From contig QCXZ01000001.1 in assembly GCA_025024175.1 (NCBI GenBank), positions 33,164,942 to 33,228,941 on the forward strand: a stretch of 64,000 nt of DNA. Direction: 5' to 3'. The notes beneath the pieces are model-generated. The model saw only the letters and a list, made by a program, of their open reading frames with translations, did no database searches and was not told the origin of the DNA. Below, piece by piece: positions 10,826-21,818 of this stretch. Origin of the DNA: Rhyzopertha dominica. Taxonomy: Eukaryota; Arthropoda; Insecta; Coleoptera; Bostrichidae. The translations under genes and the position numbers were made by a program. Every line of letters starts with the position of its first letter. Position 1 is the stretch's first letter.

Positions 10826-12607
10826 ACGAAACCAGCAACGTGAGAACCAGCCCGGAAAACAACATGGCAATAAGTGTATAAGTAGATAGTGTGACATCGT
10901 GTGAAAAAACACGTCGAACAAAACCAAGACCCGGAGTGTTAAACAAAAACGATCAATTCGATGCGGCACACAATACCTAAATTAGTTGAATTTTAAGAGA
11001 TCTTCTTAACGCAATTTTGTGATACGTAATACAGACATACAGACCAGGGAAAGAGATTTCAGTATAAAATATACTTTTTTGCATTGGAAATCGTACACTG
11101 AAAATAAGTAACAACTTCCTATATGAATATGAAGAGATCGAGAATTCAAGGAACTATGAATTAGTAATTTGCAAATTTAAACAGTATTTTACTCCAAGAT
11201 AGAAGCTTAAAAAATATAAGCTTAGTATCATATATTTGGAAATCTTATGAAAAAAAAATGTATATAGGATACGTAATCGTTAAATACAGTAAGTTTCAAG
11301 TTAAAGGAAAAAACGTCTTAGAATAATGTGGCTGGGCCGGGACACAAAATGAATGGATATACAGTCCATTTAAGAGCAACAGAAAACAACAGTACACTGA
11401 TTGGAGGGGGAAATAGATTTTAATGAATAGTGAATTTCCGTCAGTTGCATGATTTACACAACATTTTGCTAAATATCGTACTGAAATGACATTTTAATTA
11501 GTCACTGTTTGATACAGTGAATTAACTAGGTGCTGGGAAATTTCTCGGCCTTTTGTGCACTGCCAGGAACTTGAACTTTAACCTTTACGTGTTCGAACTC
11601 ATTAGTTTGACATTTACGGGCGTTTTAATGAATACTCTATACAACAATCAAGCTTTACTAGTCCAAATTGTTACTTTCTTCAGATATGTAGTAACCACTT
11701 TTTCTACTAGTATATCTATTTAAAAAAAAGTTATACAATTTTGCGTGTTAATATACGTCCTTGCTTTATCTTTTTTTGTCAAATCTAGTTTTTGTTAATT
11801 CGTTGCCTTGTGATGTGGTGCCTATTTCGCTAGTACCCTATTGAACACAGTGTCTATCTGACAACACTGATACTTTTGTAGGACGGAGGGCAACAACTTA
11901 GAGATTGCCTTTTTCCTACCGGCCCCTGTTAGAATGAGGTTAAGACATCTTGTCGGTCCACATCAGAGAAAACGTATAATNTTTTAATTAAGGCGTAAAC
12001 CTATTGCGCAACTGCTGACGGTATCGTGTTGCCCTACTGGAAATATAAATAAACCGAGAGGAAACAAGCCGCAAGACATTCTTTTATAACCCGCATTTCT
12101 GCGACCAACTGCTTCCTTTTCCGACTTGTCGAATACCCAACGTCCAACTGGCATGTTACTTCACCATTGCAAGAGAAAAGAGTATCTTGTGGTAGAATAC
12201 ACGGATCCGTTTCGCTTTTGTTAAAGCTCGTCAGTGCAGTTTACCTTTGTTACGCGTCTAATGCCAACAACACGGTATACAGCTAGTTTATTATATTAAA
12301 AATGCTCTGGGTGCAGTGTTTTTTTTTGGGGAGGGGGGGGGGGTTATTTTGATCGAAGATTACGGAAACTTGAAACAATAAATACATCGCAAACCCAAAT
12401 AATTAAGTGAGATTGTCTACACTTTGTAAACAGGATAATAGATTTTTTTAATAATTATATCTATTTTTCGGAGAAACCATATATCAAAATCTTTAAGATG
12501 TTCGTAATTTAACTGCATATAATCAAAACTCAACGTTTCGTTGAAATTGCTATACTTTATTTTTTGTTGGCTTGCAAAACTATACAGAGGTCTCTGGAGA
12601 AACGCAG
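10826..12607. other. Noncoding stretch
   Basis: AT-rich. A segment at about 12210-12245 (CGTTTCGCTTTTGTTA and so on) resembles part of the short repeat family at 34500-34700 and 46480-46735. A T run followed by a G run lies at about 12320-12343. One N is at about 11981. No gene seen. Confidence 0.35.
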
Positions 12608-12701
12608 ATAGCTCCTTCACTTTTCTTAGCGAGAACATCTACTCGAATATCATAATAGCTCCTTCACTTTTCTTAGCGAGAACATCTACTCGAATATCAT
12701 A
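12608..12701 (+). repeat. Perfect 2 x 47-bp tandem duplication
   Basis: The 47-base unit starting ATAGCTCCTTCACTTTTCTT occurs twice with no difference, at 12608-12654 and 12655-12701. The lack of divergence means either a recent duplication or an assembly artefact. Confidence 0.85.
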
Positions 12702-13054
12702 TAGGTACGAACAACTAGTTCGTGTAGCTTTGCCTTCCAAAATGTACAGCAACACAGACGAAACACGGTGAGCGCTGGGCATAAGACAGTTTCGCATTAT
12801 TAGATATAACGTGTCGAACCTATAGGTGGTTTAAATATTTCCTTTTTTTTTGTCAAACTTGACAAACACCGTACTGACATTAATTGCCCAGCAAAATAAA
12901 TTACAATGTAACCCGACAGCAAAAAAATAAAAAACTGATGAAACACGTCGGTCCATTAAATTAAAACCAATTAATGCAGTCCACTCAGTCGAAGCCACCC
13001 AAACATAATGTATATTGTGTCTTGTTTGTTCTGTGATTTGGTATGATGAGAGTT
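12702..13054. other. Noncoding flank of a mariner-like relic
   Basis: Short AT-rich stretch with a minus-strand frame (12831-13088) that continues past the transposase relic below. No domain seen. Confidence 0.3.
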
Positions 13055-13761
13055 TTAAATTATTTTGGTGTGTATATATTTCTGCCATTTAACCATATCA
13101 GCTTCCTTATTATTCGACCATGGTGCGAGATTTGTTTGTATATTGTGCAAAGGTGCATTATTAACAACAATTACCGAGTTCTTCGGTAAGTTGAGGATTA
13201 ACTCCAGCCAATTTCCGTAATCTTCTGAATCAATCAAGGAGTGATACCAGACTTAGTGTGCGATTTAAATATTAAGGGGCGTCCAAGTAAAATCCCATTT
13301 CCCACTTAACATGTGGTATATTTGTAAATGTTTTTTTCGTTGAATCGTGTTTCCAAATTTTTCAGGAAGTATGCCCATTGTGCAGATAAGTCTGGTGTAG
13401 GCAAACTATCGCCATATTTTGACTACTAAAGAATTGATGTGATCTTATATTTCTCACTAAGTAACTTCCGGTTGTTTTGCGTTCTACGCTATCTGAACCC
13501 CATATGACGCAACAAAACTCTTATTAATGTTTCATTCGAACTGTGCCATTCTAATTCAGTCTATATGTTTTTTTTATTAAGTTTAGTTAAGGTAACACGA
13601 TTACCTTCTGTTTTATAGAATTCGTATACAATATGTCTTAAATTGGTTACTTTGTATTCTGGTAAATCTGTAGTCAAACTGTTTTTTTGGCTTTTCCTTT
13701 CGAGGTGATTTGAAAACAGAAATTCGCTATTTTTTGGATCCACCACTAACACAATTCTCAT
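13055..13761 (-). pseudogene. IS630/Tc1-mariner-type transposase relic
   Basis: The minus strand keeps pieces of an insect DDE transposase in the right order. First comes a helix-turn-helix region with ...VTNLRHIVYEFYKTEGNRVTLTKL (seen in parts) near 13560-13660. Then a decayed stretch carries RRTQNNRK-like sequence at about 13465. Last is the catalytic core fragment with LNLPKNSVIVVNNAPLHN at about 13150-13200. In active relatives this last motif reads V-D-N-A; here the aspartate is replaced by asparagine, so catalysis would be lost. Stops and frame changes separate the pieces. The subfamily is not certain; the motif set fits the large insect group annotated as DDE superfamily endonucleases. 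Confidence 0.6.
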
Positions 13762-15068
13762 AATAGTTTTCCCCGAGATTCCCGTTGCATCTGACGTGTT
13801 TTGTTTAACACTTTGTAAAGTATCTGCAGTCTACTTTTTATTTATGAAATAGTTGTAAACACGATACACTGTTTTCTTCGCTCGACCTCACAAAACCTTT
13901 TTTTACACTCTGGCATATCATTGTAATTTAATCTCACCATACACGCCACTAATGACCAGAACACTACACTGTCTTAGGAGTCTGTCGAACTGTGCTGCTG
14001 TACCCAGGCAGAGATGCGCCTGAAGATGAATTTGTATAATTTGAGCTAATAATTATTGTAACAATAATAGTAAGATTTTATTTTAATAATCGGACCCAAA
14101 TACATAAAGAGTAATACACTGAAATATCAACAAAGAGAATAAATATGCAGAAATTGCATTATATGTTTATTAGGTGACACATATAATGCAATTTCTTTTT
14201 TTTTAATTCGGAATGTTCATCATTTCATTTAACACCAGTATTCTATATAATATAAATAAAGTAAATATTTTGTTATTTAAATAATTTGAAGCAGCAGGTA
14301 ACATTTCGTAATAAACTTAGAATTTTAAAAAGAAAACCATAATACGATATTAAACCAAACCATTTGATTCGTATCTAAAATGATCTTGTGCTTTGCTGCT
14401 GTTAGTAATTGAGCTGACGAAATTAAATAACTTATTCATGTTGCATAAATCTTCATTCATTTGTGAACGGGCTTTGTTGAATACAATGGGAAGCAAAATG
14501 CTGCATGTTTATTTTAATAGGTATCTTTTGTGGATAAGAATCTTTAAAATTATTGATAGCATGAAAGAGGCTTTAGCCAGGCAGTGGCTATATTTGTTAA
14601 CAAAAACTTTTCGCGTCGTTTAGGTAGTGCAGGATGAATGCTCAATGTCAGATACAGAGCTAAATTTCAATCTGCAATATAATAAACCAGCTGAAAACAA
14701 CAATTTGTATTATGCAAAATTTATTTTGAATTTATTGAACCACTTAACTTAAATATTTTGCTAGGTACTGCATCATGGCATATTGCAAAGTGATTTCAAT
14801 ACTTCGATAATTTCAATAACTTCCTGACTGGTAATAAGATCGTTTAAAATTATTCTTGAATCCCTTATTTTTAATAACCTCTACCGTCTGAATGCAGTGT
14901 TGGGAGGAAAAAACACTGATTAGATGGCCGTGTGTGTACTTAATTAGAACATAATTACTGCCAATCACATAAAAAATTAACCCCTTCTTACCTGTATATT
15001 GCAGAACACGTAATCGTGGGAAGTAAGAAATACCAGTCCGATTACAGCAATGTTGATATTAGTGAAAA
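13762..15068. other. Noncoding stretch containing one perfect hairpin
   Basis: AT-rich sequence. Apart from the hairpin at 14150-14195 and a 76-codon frame at 14393-14623 with no known domain, I see nothing. Confidence 0.35.
14150..14195. repeat. Perfect 16-bp inverted repeat with 14-base loop
   Basis: GAAATTGCATTATATG at 14150-14165 is matched exactly in reverse complement at 14180-14195. It could be a hairpin in RNA or DNA. The stem is short for a microRNA precursor, and flanking bases do not extend it well. Confidence 0.6.
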
Positions 15069-15500
15069 TTTAGGTCGCGATGCCATCTGTCGGCAAAAAG
15101 GATGACGTCTTTACACACACTATCTACAATTGGTTGCAGTGCCGCCGGCCTAAAATCGACACCACTCACTCTTTGTGGATGCATTGTTACCTGGCGAACC
15201 TCGTGTGGGTTGGCGGCATCTTCCTATATACGGCAATTTTGTTTGTTAACAAACTCATTCATCCAAACTGAGCCTCGTCGCTAAACATGATTTTTTTGGC
15301 CAAAGTTAGGGTCTTCTTCCAATTGCTCCGAATCCCAGTCAGCGAACAAACGGCGTTGTCTGTGGTTATTAATTTTGAGCTCCTGGGTTAGTTGGATCTT
15401 GTACGGGTGCAGACCCAAGTCGAATTTGGACACCAAACGTTGGCAAGTCGACTTTGAAGGACCAGCGTGTCTGCCGTAAAATGGGCACAACGCGCGTAAG

Positions 15501-15508
15501 GTTTGCAC
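15501..15508. repeat. Target-site duplication, left (GTTTGCAC)
   Basis: Exact match to 17297-17304. On the host gene's strand it reads GTGCAAAC. Confidence 0.8.
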
Positions 15509-17296
15509 CACGGTAGTAGATAGGGATGTATACGCACGATGCCGCGTGGAGCGGGCCGATTCCATAGCCAGTCGCGTTAGAAAGAGATAGAGCATAGTGG
15601 GAATCGCTCTGCTTTGCATAAGGCTACTTTACAGCGCACGCTGTGTTGATAATATCAATTTGATTCCCAAAATTACCTAAGCGAATAGCCATGGTTCATT
15701 TATCTTTCAAAATTGGTGGGAATGAGGGGATTCTGTTGTTACTCGTGCAACAATTTTAGAACAGATTTGCGTCAGATAATGCAAATTCGCTGCAAATTGT
15801 ATCAATACTTCCAGATCAAGTTGTCAAAATAAAATTTACGCTTTTATTTCTTATGTTATACCATCAATAATGAGGTTTTGAACATTTTTTATCTCTAGAC
15901 ATTTTTTTCTACGACAAACGGTTTTCGTGATATTAGCAAAAATCCATAAATTTGTAAAATCGGTTTTTCTAAATAACTCGAAAATTATTAACTAAACAAA
16001 ACAATTGCAAGAATACTTTTCGATCAGAAACTTAATTTTCTATATAATCGCAAAATTTAAAAAAAAATGTGTGGACAAGGTCCAAAATTCATTTTTTTGG
16101 AAATATTTTGAAAATGTCAAAATTTTGGAAACATTTTTAAACACTTTTTGCGAGAAATTTTGTTTCCTATCGGATGGTATTTTCATATGTGAATATATTT
16201 AGTATTTTCTGAGATGTTTTGGAAAAACCCGTTTTTTTTTTAAATGATCGTTGTTTTCTTCTAAACAGTTTGCTGCACCGAAAATTTATAGGGACTAATA
16301 ATACTCGCAATTATACTACACTAAAAGTAAAAAAATAAATGTTTGCAAAAAGGGTAGTTACCCCACAATTTTATATACAAACACGAAATTTTTGCTCAAA
16401 TCTTGTTTTTGAACGTTTTAGAGCATTTTAAAGCGATTGAGCAAATAAAAAATTTTGAAAATTTCTGTCGTGATACAATGCTTCCCATCCGTTGGATGTG
16501 GAAGTAAAATTAAGTACAGAAATATGATTATTCTATACATTTCTTATATTATGAGGGTAATACTTATTTCACAGTAAACTTCAGAAGTATATCAAATAAG
16601 AGTGTTAGGAAAAAAGGTGGTGCTTCTGCAGTCAACATTTATTAAAAATACACATACAAGGAGATCTCAAAATTAAAAAAAAAAACNGNAAGTTAGATTC
16701 CTTCTTCTTACTTGCACTTGATTTATCAGTATCTCTGTCATTGCGCTTATAGTACTATTTAGTTCTCATAATATAACAATAAACAAAATTCTTTACAAGG
16801 AAACGAAATAGAATATGTGTTTGAAAACAATTCTTCCACTACATTGTCAAAAACAACGCTGTGAATATGTTTGGTTAAAATATTTTTTAAACTGTAAATG
16901 ATGTGATTTGGATGACTTAGCCGTCTTCTGGATTTTAAAATAGTAAGTCTAGATGAAGGACCAGCTGTATCAGAAACATTTGTTCGATAAAGATGATCCT
17001 TATATGCGGAGCATTTCGACGATTTAAAATTTTTTTGCATATAAGCTCTATCGATAGAATTACTGTTACAGTTCAGCACCACACAATACATTCACATTTT
17101 TGTTATTTCAAAAAACTTCACACAAATTAATACCACACTGAATGTATGGTTATGCATGCCACTGGTGAGCGCTTTTACTACTACATTGCATCTCTTATTA
17201 GACCTCTCTCTTCCACACTGACTACGAATCTGGGCCGCAGTTGAATACAGTTCCCATACGGTCATGCGTTTACCTACCTCTCTATCTACTACCGTG
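15509..17296 (-). mobile_element. P-like non-autonomous element, copy B
   Basis: A 1788-bp element bounded by CACGGTAGTAGATAG at both ends (inverted) and by perfect 8-bp duplications. It is inserted in a mariner-like gene. Copy A at 5063-6586 shares the ends, a conserved 150-bp subterminal block (15509-15660 here), the AT-rich body and the THAP-like start, in opposite orientation. It encodes no transposase core, so it would have needed a helper. The 8-bp duplication excludes mariner (TA) and fits P; the THAP start argues for P over hAT. Confidence 0.75.
16759..17091 (-). pseudogene. THAP-like N-terminal frame within P-like copy B
   Basis: A 110-codon minus-strand frame starting MYCVVLNCNSNSIDRAYM. 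The first 12 residues fit the opening of a THAP zinc finger (C-x4-C). The remainder (KSRRRLSHPN..., FDNVVEELFSN) is not recognised and lacks the second zinc-binding pair. In copy A the aligned region has stops, so this open frame is probably partly fortuitous. It is read as the remains of the transposase 5' exon, not as a functional protein. Confidence 0.35.
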
Positions 17297-17304
17297 GTTT
17301 GCAC
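17297..17304. repeat. Target-site duplication, right (GTTTGCAC)
   Basis: Exact partner of 15501-15508. Confidence 0.8.
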
Positions 17305-17482
17305 CAACGAACACTCATTTTGATAATAAAGTTTTATCATTTGGACATGTTGCTCAATTGTGTAACATGACATGGTCATTTGGAATTAATGACTGAATAA
17401 TAAACAAAAGATTTGACATGCGGCGTTAAAGGATACGGCCGCAATAGCCTGTCAACATCGAGCCGCCCATATTGAAAAACCC

Positions 17483-19269
17483 TTTACATTACCCAAAGCT
17501 CTGATGAGAAATAAAACACTACAAATTAGTTAACAGTGTATGTATTTAGTTATTTATCACAAATTTTGCATTTCAAGGGTTGACCTTTTTCTAACTTCTA
17601 GCTCGGCCTATAAAGAAAATGTATTATTAATCTTAAAAAAAATATGTGATCAAGCCTGACAGCTGTCTGCACACTTCCCTAATCGATTGTCTTGTACCGC
17701 CAGCCGACTGTTTTACTCCCACCAAGGGAGTAATATCATTACTATTTCAGAGTTTAATCCAATTGCTTGCTTATCATGACGGATCGAGAGACAACGTTAT
17801 TTCAGAAAGCATCCCTGTTTCCATCCCTCATGGCAAATTGAATATCGAACGAGTCAGTTTGCACCGGTTGGTGACAGGCAAACCGATGTCATCCACCTGT
17901 TGTTGCCGGCGCAGACATTTGCCGTTAAAATATCAGAGTGGTGAAATCTTACGCAAAAAGAGAAGGTTCAGTAAGCCTGTTTTCCCGTCACACCGCCCGG
18001 AACAATTGAGTGTAAAACGACCCATTGTTTTCCGCCTCTAAAGCATTCCGTTTAAGCGAACAATTGAATTTAACCATCAACCGAGCATGTTAAAAATATC
18101 GCCGCTGCAATTGTATAGCTCTCATCGAATCGCGCTCTATTTATTTTTTCATGAGACTGGCCTTAGGTCTTCCTTTCTACCCCCTGTGAAGCACAAAGGC
18201 CGGCTTAATCACACGACATGTTTTATGGGTCAGAACTGTTGTAGTTCGAAGCAATAAACGGCACGTTTACGTCGAAAACGCCACGCGACAGTTGATATGG
18301 GAACAGGTGGAAACAAACGCCCCGAAATTAATCTGGAAAAGCCCAGGACAACAATAGAATAAAAACCTATTTAGCGGCAGATGGAATCTCGGAGGTAGCA
18401 GAAATTTCCCGCGGAGAAAATACCACTGAAATATCTTTGCTTCTCGACATTAAATCGATAAATCGATCCTTTATTAGTGTCCCGCGCTCTTGACTCGCCA
18501 CGGAAAGTAGACAGGAAATGTGAAATGAAAGGAACGGATAAACCGACAGGACGAACGAAGAGTAATGTTTATATTTCAATAAATAATAAAGCAAAGGGCT
18601 CGTCGACGTGGAAATAACGACCAGATAAAGTTGTGTGATGTTAAAATTTCGAACGAATTTGGACTTGTCCATCAAACGGAAAACTCATATAACGTCAAAC
18701 ATAGGAAGAACCTGATATATACGCTGTATTGAAAGTCTCTCAGTGAAAACAGATACATCCACTAATCTTCATAATTAAATGACAAAATGGTACATGTGGA
18801 CAAAGCGATTGTTACTTATTTAATATAAGTATTAAAAGTAAAGTGATAAATTGGAAAATNTGAATTACGCACACCACAGACAATACTTTAGAGTGAATTA
18901 GTTTTACAAGAATGCACTGGCGAGACTGTAAATATCTGCGGGCTATAAGAAACTGCATTTGGAGCCTTCCCTAATAATGAGTGAGCTTTTCACAACATTC
19001 CATGGCTCAATTAAGAGAACTGTAAAAAAAGGTACGCAATAGTCCCTTGTTTTCCCTTCTACAAAGCATGCAGCCAGATAAATAGCGGTCAGTAAGAATT
19101 GCTCCCAGGAGAGGTGTCTTGGTGCAATGCCTTCTTGATACCCTAGCAATCAGGCAGACACGTCAACGTCCCATCTAAGGATGTAAAAAATGTTTTGATC
19201 GTAGGCTAGGCCAGCTGTAAATGCGGTTCTATTCGCTACATTTACTTATTTGAAAACCTTTAATTTTTC
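17483..19269. other. GC-richer noncoding island and flanks
   Basis: From about 17640 to 18700 the base composition is clearly less AT-rich than the neighbourhood, with CpG and several CAATTG/ACAAT motifs. Frames of 131 codons (17646-18041, starting at GTG) and 102 codons (18367-18675, minus) have no known domain and no supportive start context. This is a candidate conserved regulatory region. The rest to 19269 is unremarkable; one N at about 18860. Confidence 0.35.
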
Positions 19270-19868
19270 AACACTAGGTAAATACAAACATTATGAAAAG
19301 ATGGTAAGTGCGGCTTGATGAAATCTATGTAAAACCCAGGCCGAATAAGGTTATTGGAGTAGCTAGTAATTCTACAGATATAGTAGCAGCTACAACCGTT
19401 CAAACTTTTATAATAAAATAACTGCTGTCAAAAAATAATGAAGTCGTTACACCAGTTAAAAAATTGGGACCCAGCTATTTACACGATTTAGCTAAATATC
19501 TTGAGACTACTACATGAAACGGGCTTATGAGCTGATCAGTAATTGCAGCTGACAATAATATAGTTAATCTAGAATTATTAAACCTTAAATGTGGTGGTGA
19601 AGTTATAAAACCATCTACAAAGAATTTATTTACTCCAGAAAACACAATACTGTTTCTGTTCTGTTCATTTAGTCGAAAATTTAAGAAACAACTGAATTAA
19701 AAATATACAACTACTTCTAAAACAAAGTCTGTTCGCGTTAATCTAAAAAATTACTGAACTACTTTTGATATTCTTCGAAATTCTGGAAAACTATTACTAA
19801 TAGAAATACTTGAAACTGAAAATGAAGAATCGTGCCTAGAAAGAACTAATTTTTGCATACATATATGA
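19270..19868 (+). pseudogene. P-element-type transposase relic
   Basis: One reading frame (starting at 19317) stays aligned to a P/THAP9-type transposase for about 550 bases although it contains several stop codons. It shows LDEIYVKPRPNKVIGVASNS, matching the conserved 'DE(I/V)H(I/V)KP ... G.A.NS' block around the first catalytic acidic residue. Further on come SVI-AADNNIVN, matching the 'V..DN..N' block, and TPENTILFLF, matching the block that precedes the second catalytic region. Upstream, YKHYEKMVSAA lies in the shifted frame just before. No ends or THAP domain are attached. Transposition activity is ruled out by the stops. Confidence 0.6.
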
Positions 19869-20698
19869 ATTAATGCTCCGTTAAAAATTATACTATGGTA
19901 TACCTCATCACCAAACTAGCGCACGGGATAAAAATGCAACTGACAACTACTCAAAAAATAGAAAAGGAATTGGTGCTTCGGTTATTTAGCGGAATAGGCT
20001 TACCAGGGATACCACTCTAAAAAAACGCACCTGATACCCAACCTCATGGGTCGTGTGAAATGAAGTATATTTATAAAAATTATAATTTCATTTTGCAAAC
20101 CTATTATTCCGTTACTGCTTGCTGCCCCTACGGTGCAGTTTACCAGATGATCTTCTGCAGGAGCTAACTAAGGAAGTATTTGTGCCCAAGAATATCTGAA
20201 CGGTATCATCATTTTATTAATGTTTGGGAATTTAGGCAAAAAAGTAGACTATAAAGGGCTTGCAGATACAGGCACTCGGAAAGCACTAGCAGTCGAACCC
20301 ACAAAACATTAGTGGCACCGTTCACCAAAAACAAGAGGTCCTCAAAAGCTGAAAGGAATCAATCCCCGAGGGCAGCATTTACTACTGGTGAATGAGGTCA
20401 GCTTCCTAGAACTTAACGATAGATACGAGGTTAACTTCTAAGTCTCATCTGGAAAAGTTACTAGCAAAGTACCAAAAGCTATATGGGCCTGCAGGTGTTT
20501 GACTGGAATAAACTGGAAATTAAAACTGAAAATGGTTTAACGGTTTTAGACCAACCGTGATGAATGAATGTTTCAATACCAGTCCTTGTCTTGGGTGAAC
20601 CCAATGTCTCTGTGTACGTCAATGAATTGACAGCGATGGGAAAGCAGACCTGCTAGTTAATAAAATAATTTTTGTTTAAAAGTAAAACAGTTAGTGTT
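19869..20698. other. Degraded sequence between P relic and Sola-like element
   Basis: Short open pieces appear (for example about 20215-20330) but no match is recognised. It may be the eroded 3' half of the P-type relic; this is a guess from position only. Confidence 0.25.
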
Positions 20699-20702
20699 AT
20701 AT
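20699..20702. repeat. Target-site duplication ATAT, left
   Basis: ATAT abuts the left terminal repeat and is repeated at 23286-23289. Confidence 0.65.
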
Positions 20703-20728
20703 GAGGAGCAACTTTTCAAAACGCATTT
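20703..20728 (+). repeat. Left terminal inverted repeat
   Basis: Matches the reverse complement of 23260-23285 with one difference. Confidence 0.8.
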
Positions 20729-20886
20729 ATTCCAGTTTTGTAATAAATTTGTTTTGATAAGGTTTTCGGTTCAGTTTTAAGAGCTTTATACGATGGTGTG
20801 TTAGATGTTCATCAAAACACACTAATTCCCACTCAAAACGGATGTCAAATAGCAGTAGACACATCAAAACGCAGTAATTCCAGTAC
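20714..20886 (+). repeat. Subterminal repeats, left side
   Basis: Three copies of a motif near TCAAAACGCAnTAATTCCA occur at about 20715, 20812 and 20865, plus a half copy (CTCAAAACGG) at about 20833. They continue on the right side of the element. Such clusters are often transposase binding sites. Confidence 0.5.
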
Positions 20887-21058
20887 TAGTGCCATTTCAT
20901 ACTGCATTAAATCCACATTAGCCCACGTGACATGGTCACAACCAATCAGAACTTTTCTTTATTATAGGGTTATGGGAATGTGTCATGTGTGTTAAGCGCA
21001 GTGTGTGTTACTAAGCATTAATGTGTAGTCTTTAAACATTTAAAAATTCTTTTAAACA

Positions 21059-21147
21059 ATGGAAGGTGTCAATGTGGGCCAACGTAATCAAGGCTNTAGG
21101 AAAACACCGCGCAGAAAGCATGCAAGGGAGTATGACTATGAAAAAAG
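21059..21147 (+). CDS. Transposase gene, exon 1 (predicted)
   Basis: The ATG at 21059 opens a short basic reading frame (MEGVNVGQRNQ...KTPRRKHAREYDYEKR) that ends at a good donor, AAAAG/GTATGT, at 21147/21148. The acceptor TTTTGATCTAG ends at 21205. Joining there continues the long frame of exon 2 without a break (codon split after two bases, giving arginine). One N at about 21098 leaves one residue uncertain. Chosen because the long frame downstream has no ATG at its start and reading through the intron hits a stop. Confidence 0.6.
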
Positions 21148-21205
21148 GTATGTTTGTTCTAAATGTGCTCTTGTTGTTCGTTTTTAACGTAGATTTTTGA
21201 TCTAG
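21148..21205 (+). other. Predicted 58-bp intron
   Basis: GTATGT at the 5' end and a pyrimidine-flanked AG at 21204-21205. It is in phase with both exons and short, as is common in insects. Confidence 0.6.
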
Positions 21206-21818
21206 ATATCGGGATAAGGATCCTTTATTGAGACATTTTGTAGTACCTTGTCAGCATAATGGACCCTTATATTACTGCAAAATAATATCTACAAGTGTGC
21301 TTTCTAAAGCTAAGCGCAAAGTGTTTTCAAAACCAAACAGAGCAGACCAAGACAAAAAATTATCGTTCTTGATGGCAGTGAATTTGCCAAAACGACGACG
21401 TTCTAGTAAAGCTGTTGTAAAAAGGCCAAGGACCATAAATCGCTTTTCTGTTCAGTTATTTTTGCTGTCTTCGGAAAATAAAAAACTGCGAGTGTGCCCA
21501 AAATTTTTTCAAAAGCTTTTTGGAATAGGCCAGAGAAGAATGAACACTATTGCCGAGGGTATTATCTCAGGTGAAGGAGTGAAAGATAAAAGAGGGGGAG
21601 ACCACAAATTGAAGAAATATGGTGATAAAAGAAGCAGTGTATACAACTTTATTTCAAAGCTAAATGCGAAAGAAAGTCATTATTCGAGGAACAAAAGCCG
21701 AAGGCTTTACTTGCCTTCTACTTTGAACATCAATAAACTTTTTCTATTATATAACGACTCTGTTGAAGCACCATTAAAGGTCAAGAAAACCTTTTTTTGT
21801 AAAAATATTTGCAACTAA
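21206..21818 (+). pseudogene. Sola-like transposase, N-terminal part (frame broken at end)
   Basis: After the intron the frame reads YRDKDPLLRHFVVPCQ and runs about 200 codons to a stop at 21816-21818. Recognisable family features are the VCPKFFQKLFGIGQRR block (a recurrent 'C..FF...L.I' motif with helix-turn-helix character), DKRGGDHK, AKESHYSRNKSRRLYLP and LNINKLFLLYND. The last residues before the stop are out of frame with the next part. The break lies in or just after a seven-T run at 21792-21798 (or the five A at 21801-21805). It binds or cleaves element ends if functional; the role is inferred from family resemblance. Confidence 0.6.

Larger units (their letters stand above)
15069..17482 (-). 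pseudogene. Mariner-like transposase gene relic, split by a P-like insertion
   Basis: On the minus strand the gene begins near 17379 with YTIEQHVQMIKLYYQNECSL, a conserved N-terminus of an insect Tc1/mariner-type transposase. It is interrupted at 17296 by the element 15509-17296. It resumes at 15508 with LRALCPFYGRHAGPSKSTCQ (helix-turn-helix), then jumps by internal deletion to DLGLHPYKIQLTQELK, then FADW..EQLEEDP. A frame change follows, then FSDEAQF, which carries the first catalytic aspartate. Upstream of the start, at 17463-17482, is the terminal-repeat-like sequence GGTTTTTCAATATGGGCGGC (minus strand). The distal catalytic part and the other end are missing. It is dead both by its own deletion and by the insertion. 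Confidence 0.7.

Noticed and set aside
16005..16202. 65-codon frame
   Set aside because: Lies in the noncoding AT-rich body shared by three P-like copies and is not conserved as a frame.
17646..18041. 131-codon open frame
   Set aside because: GTG start, no domain, and located in a GC-richer island where stops are rarer.
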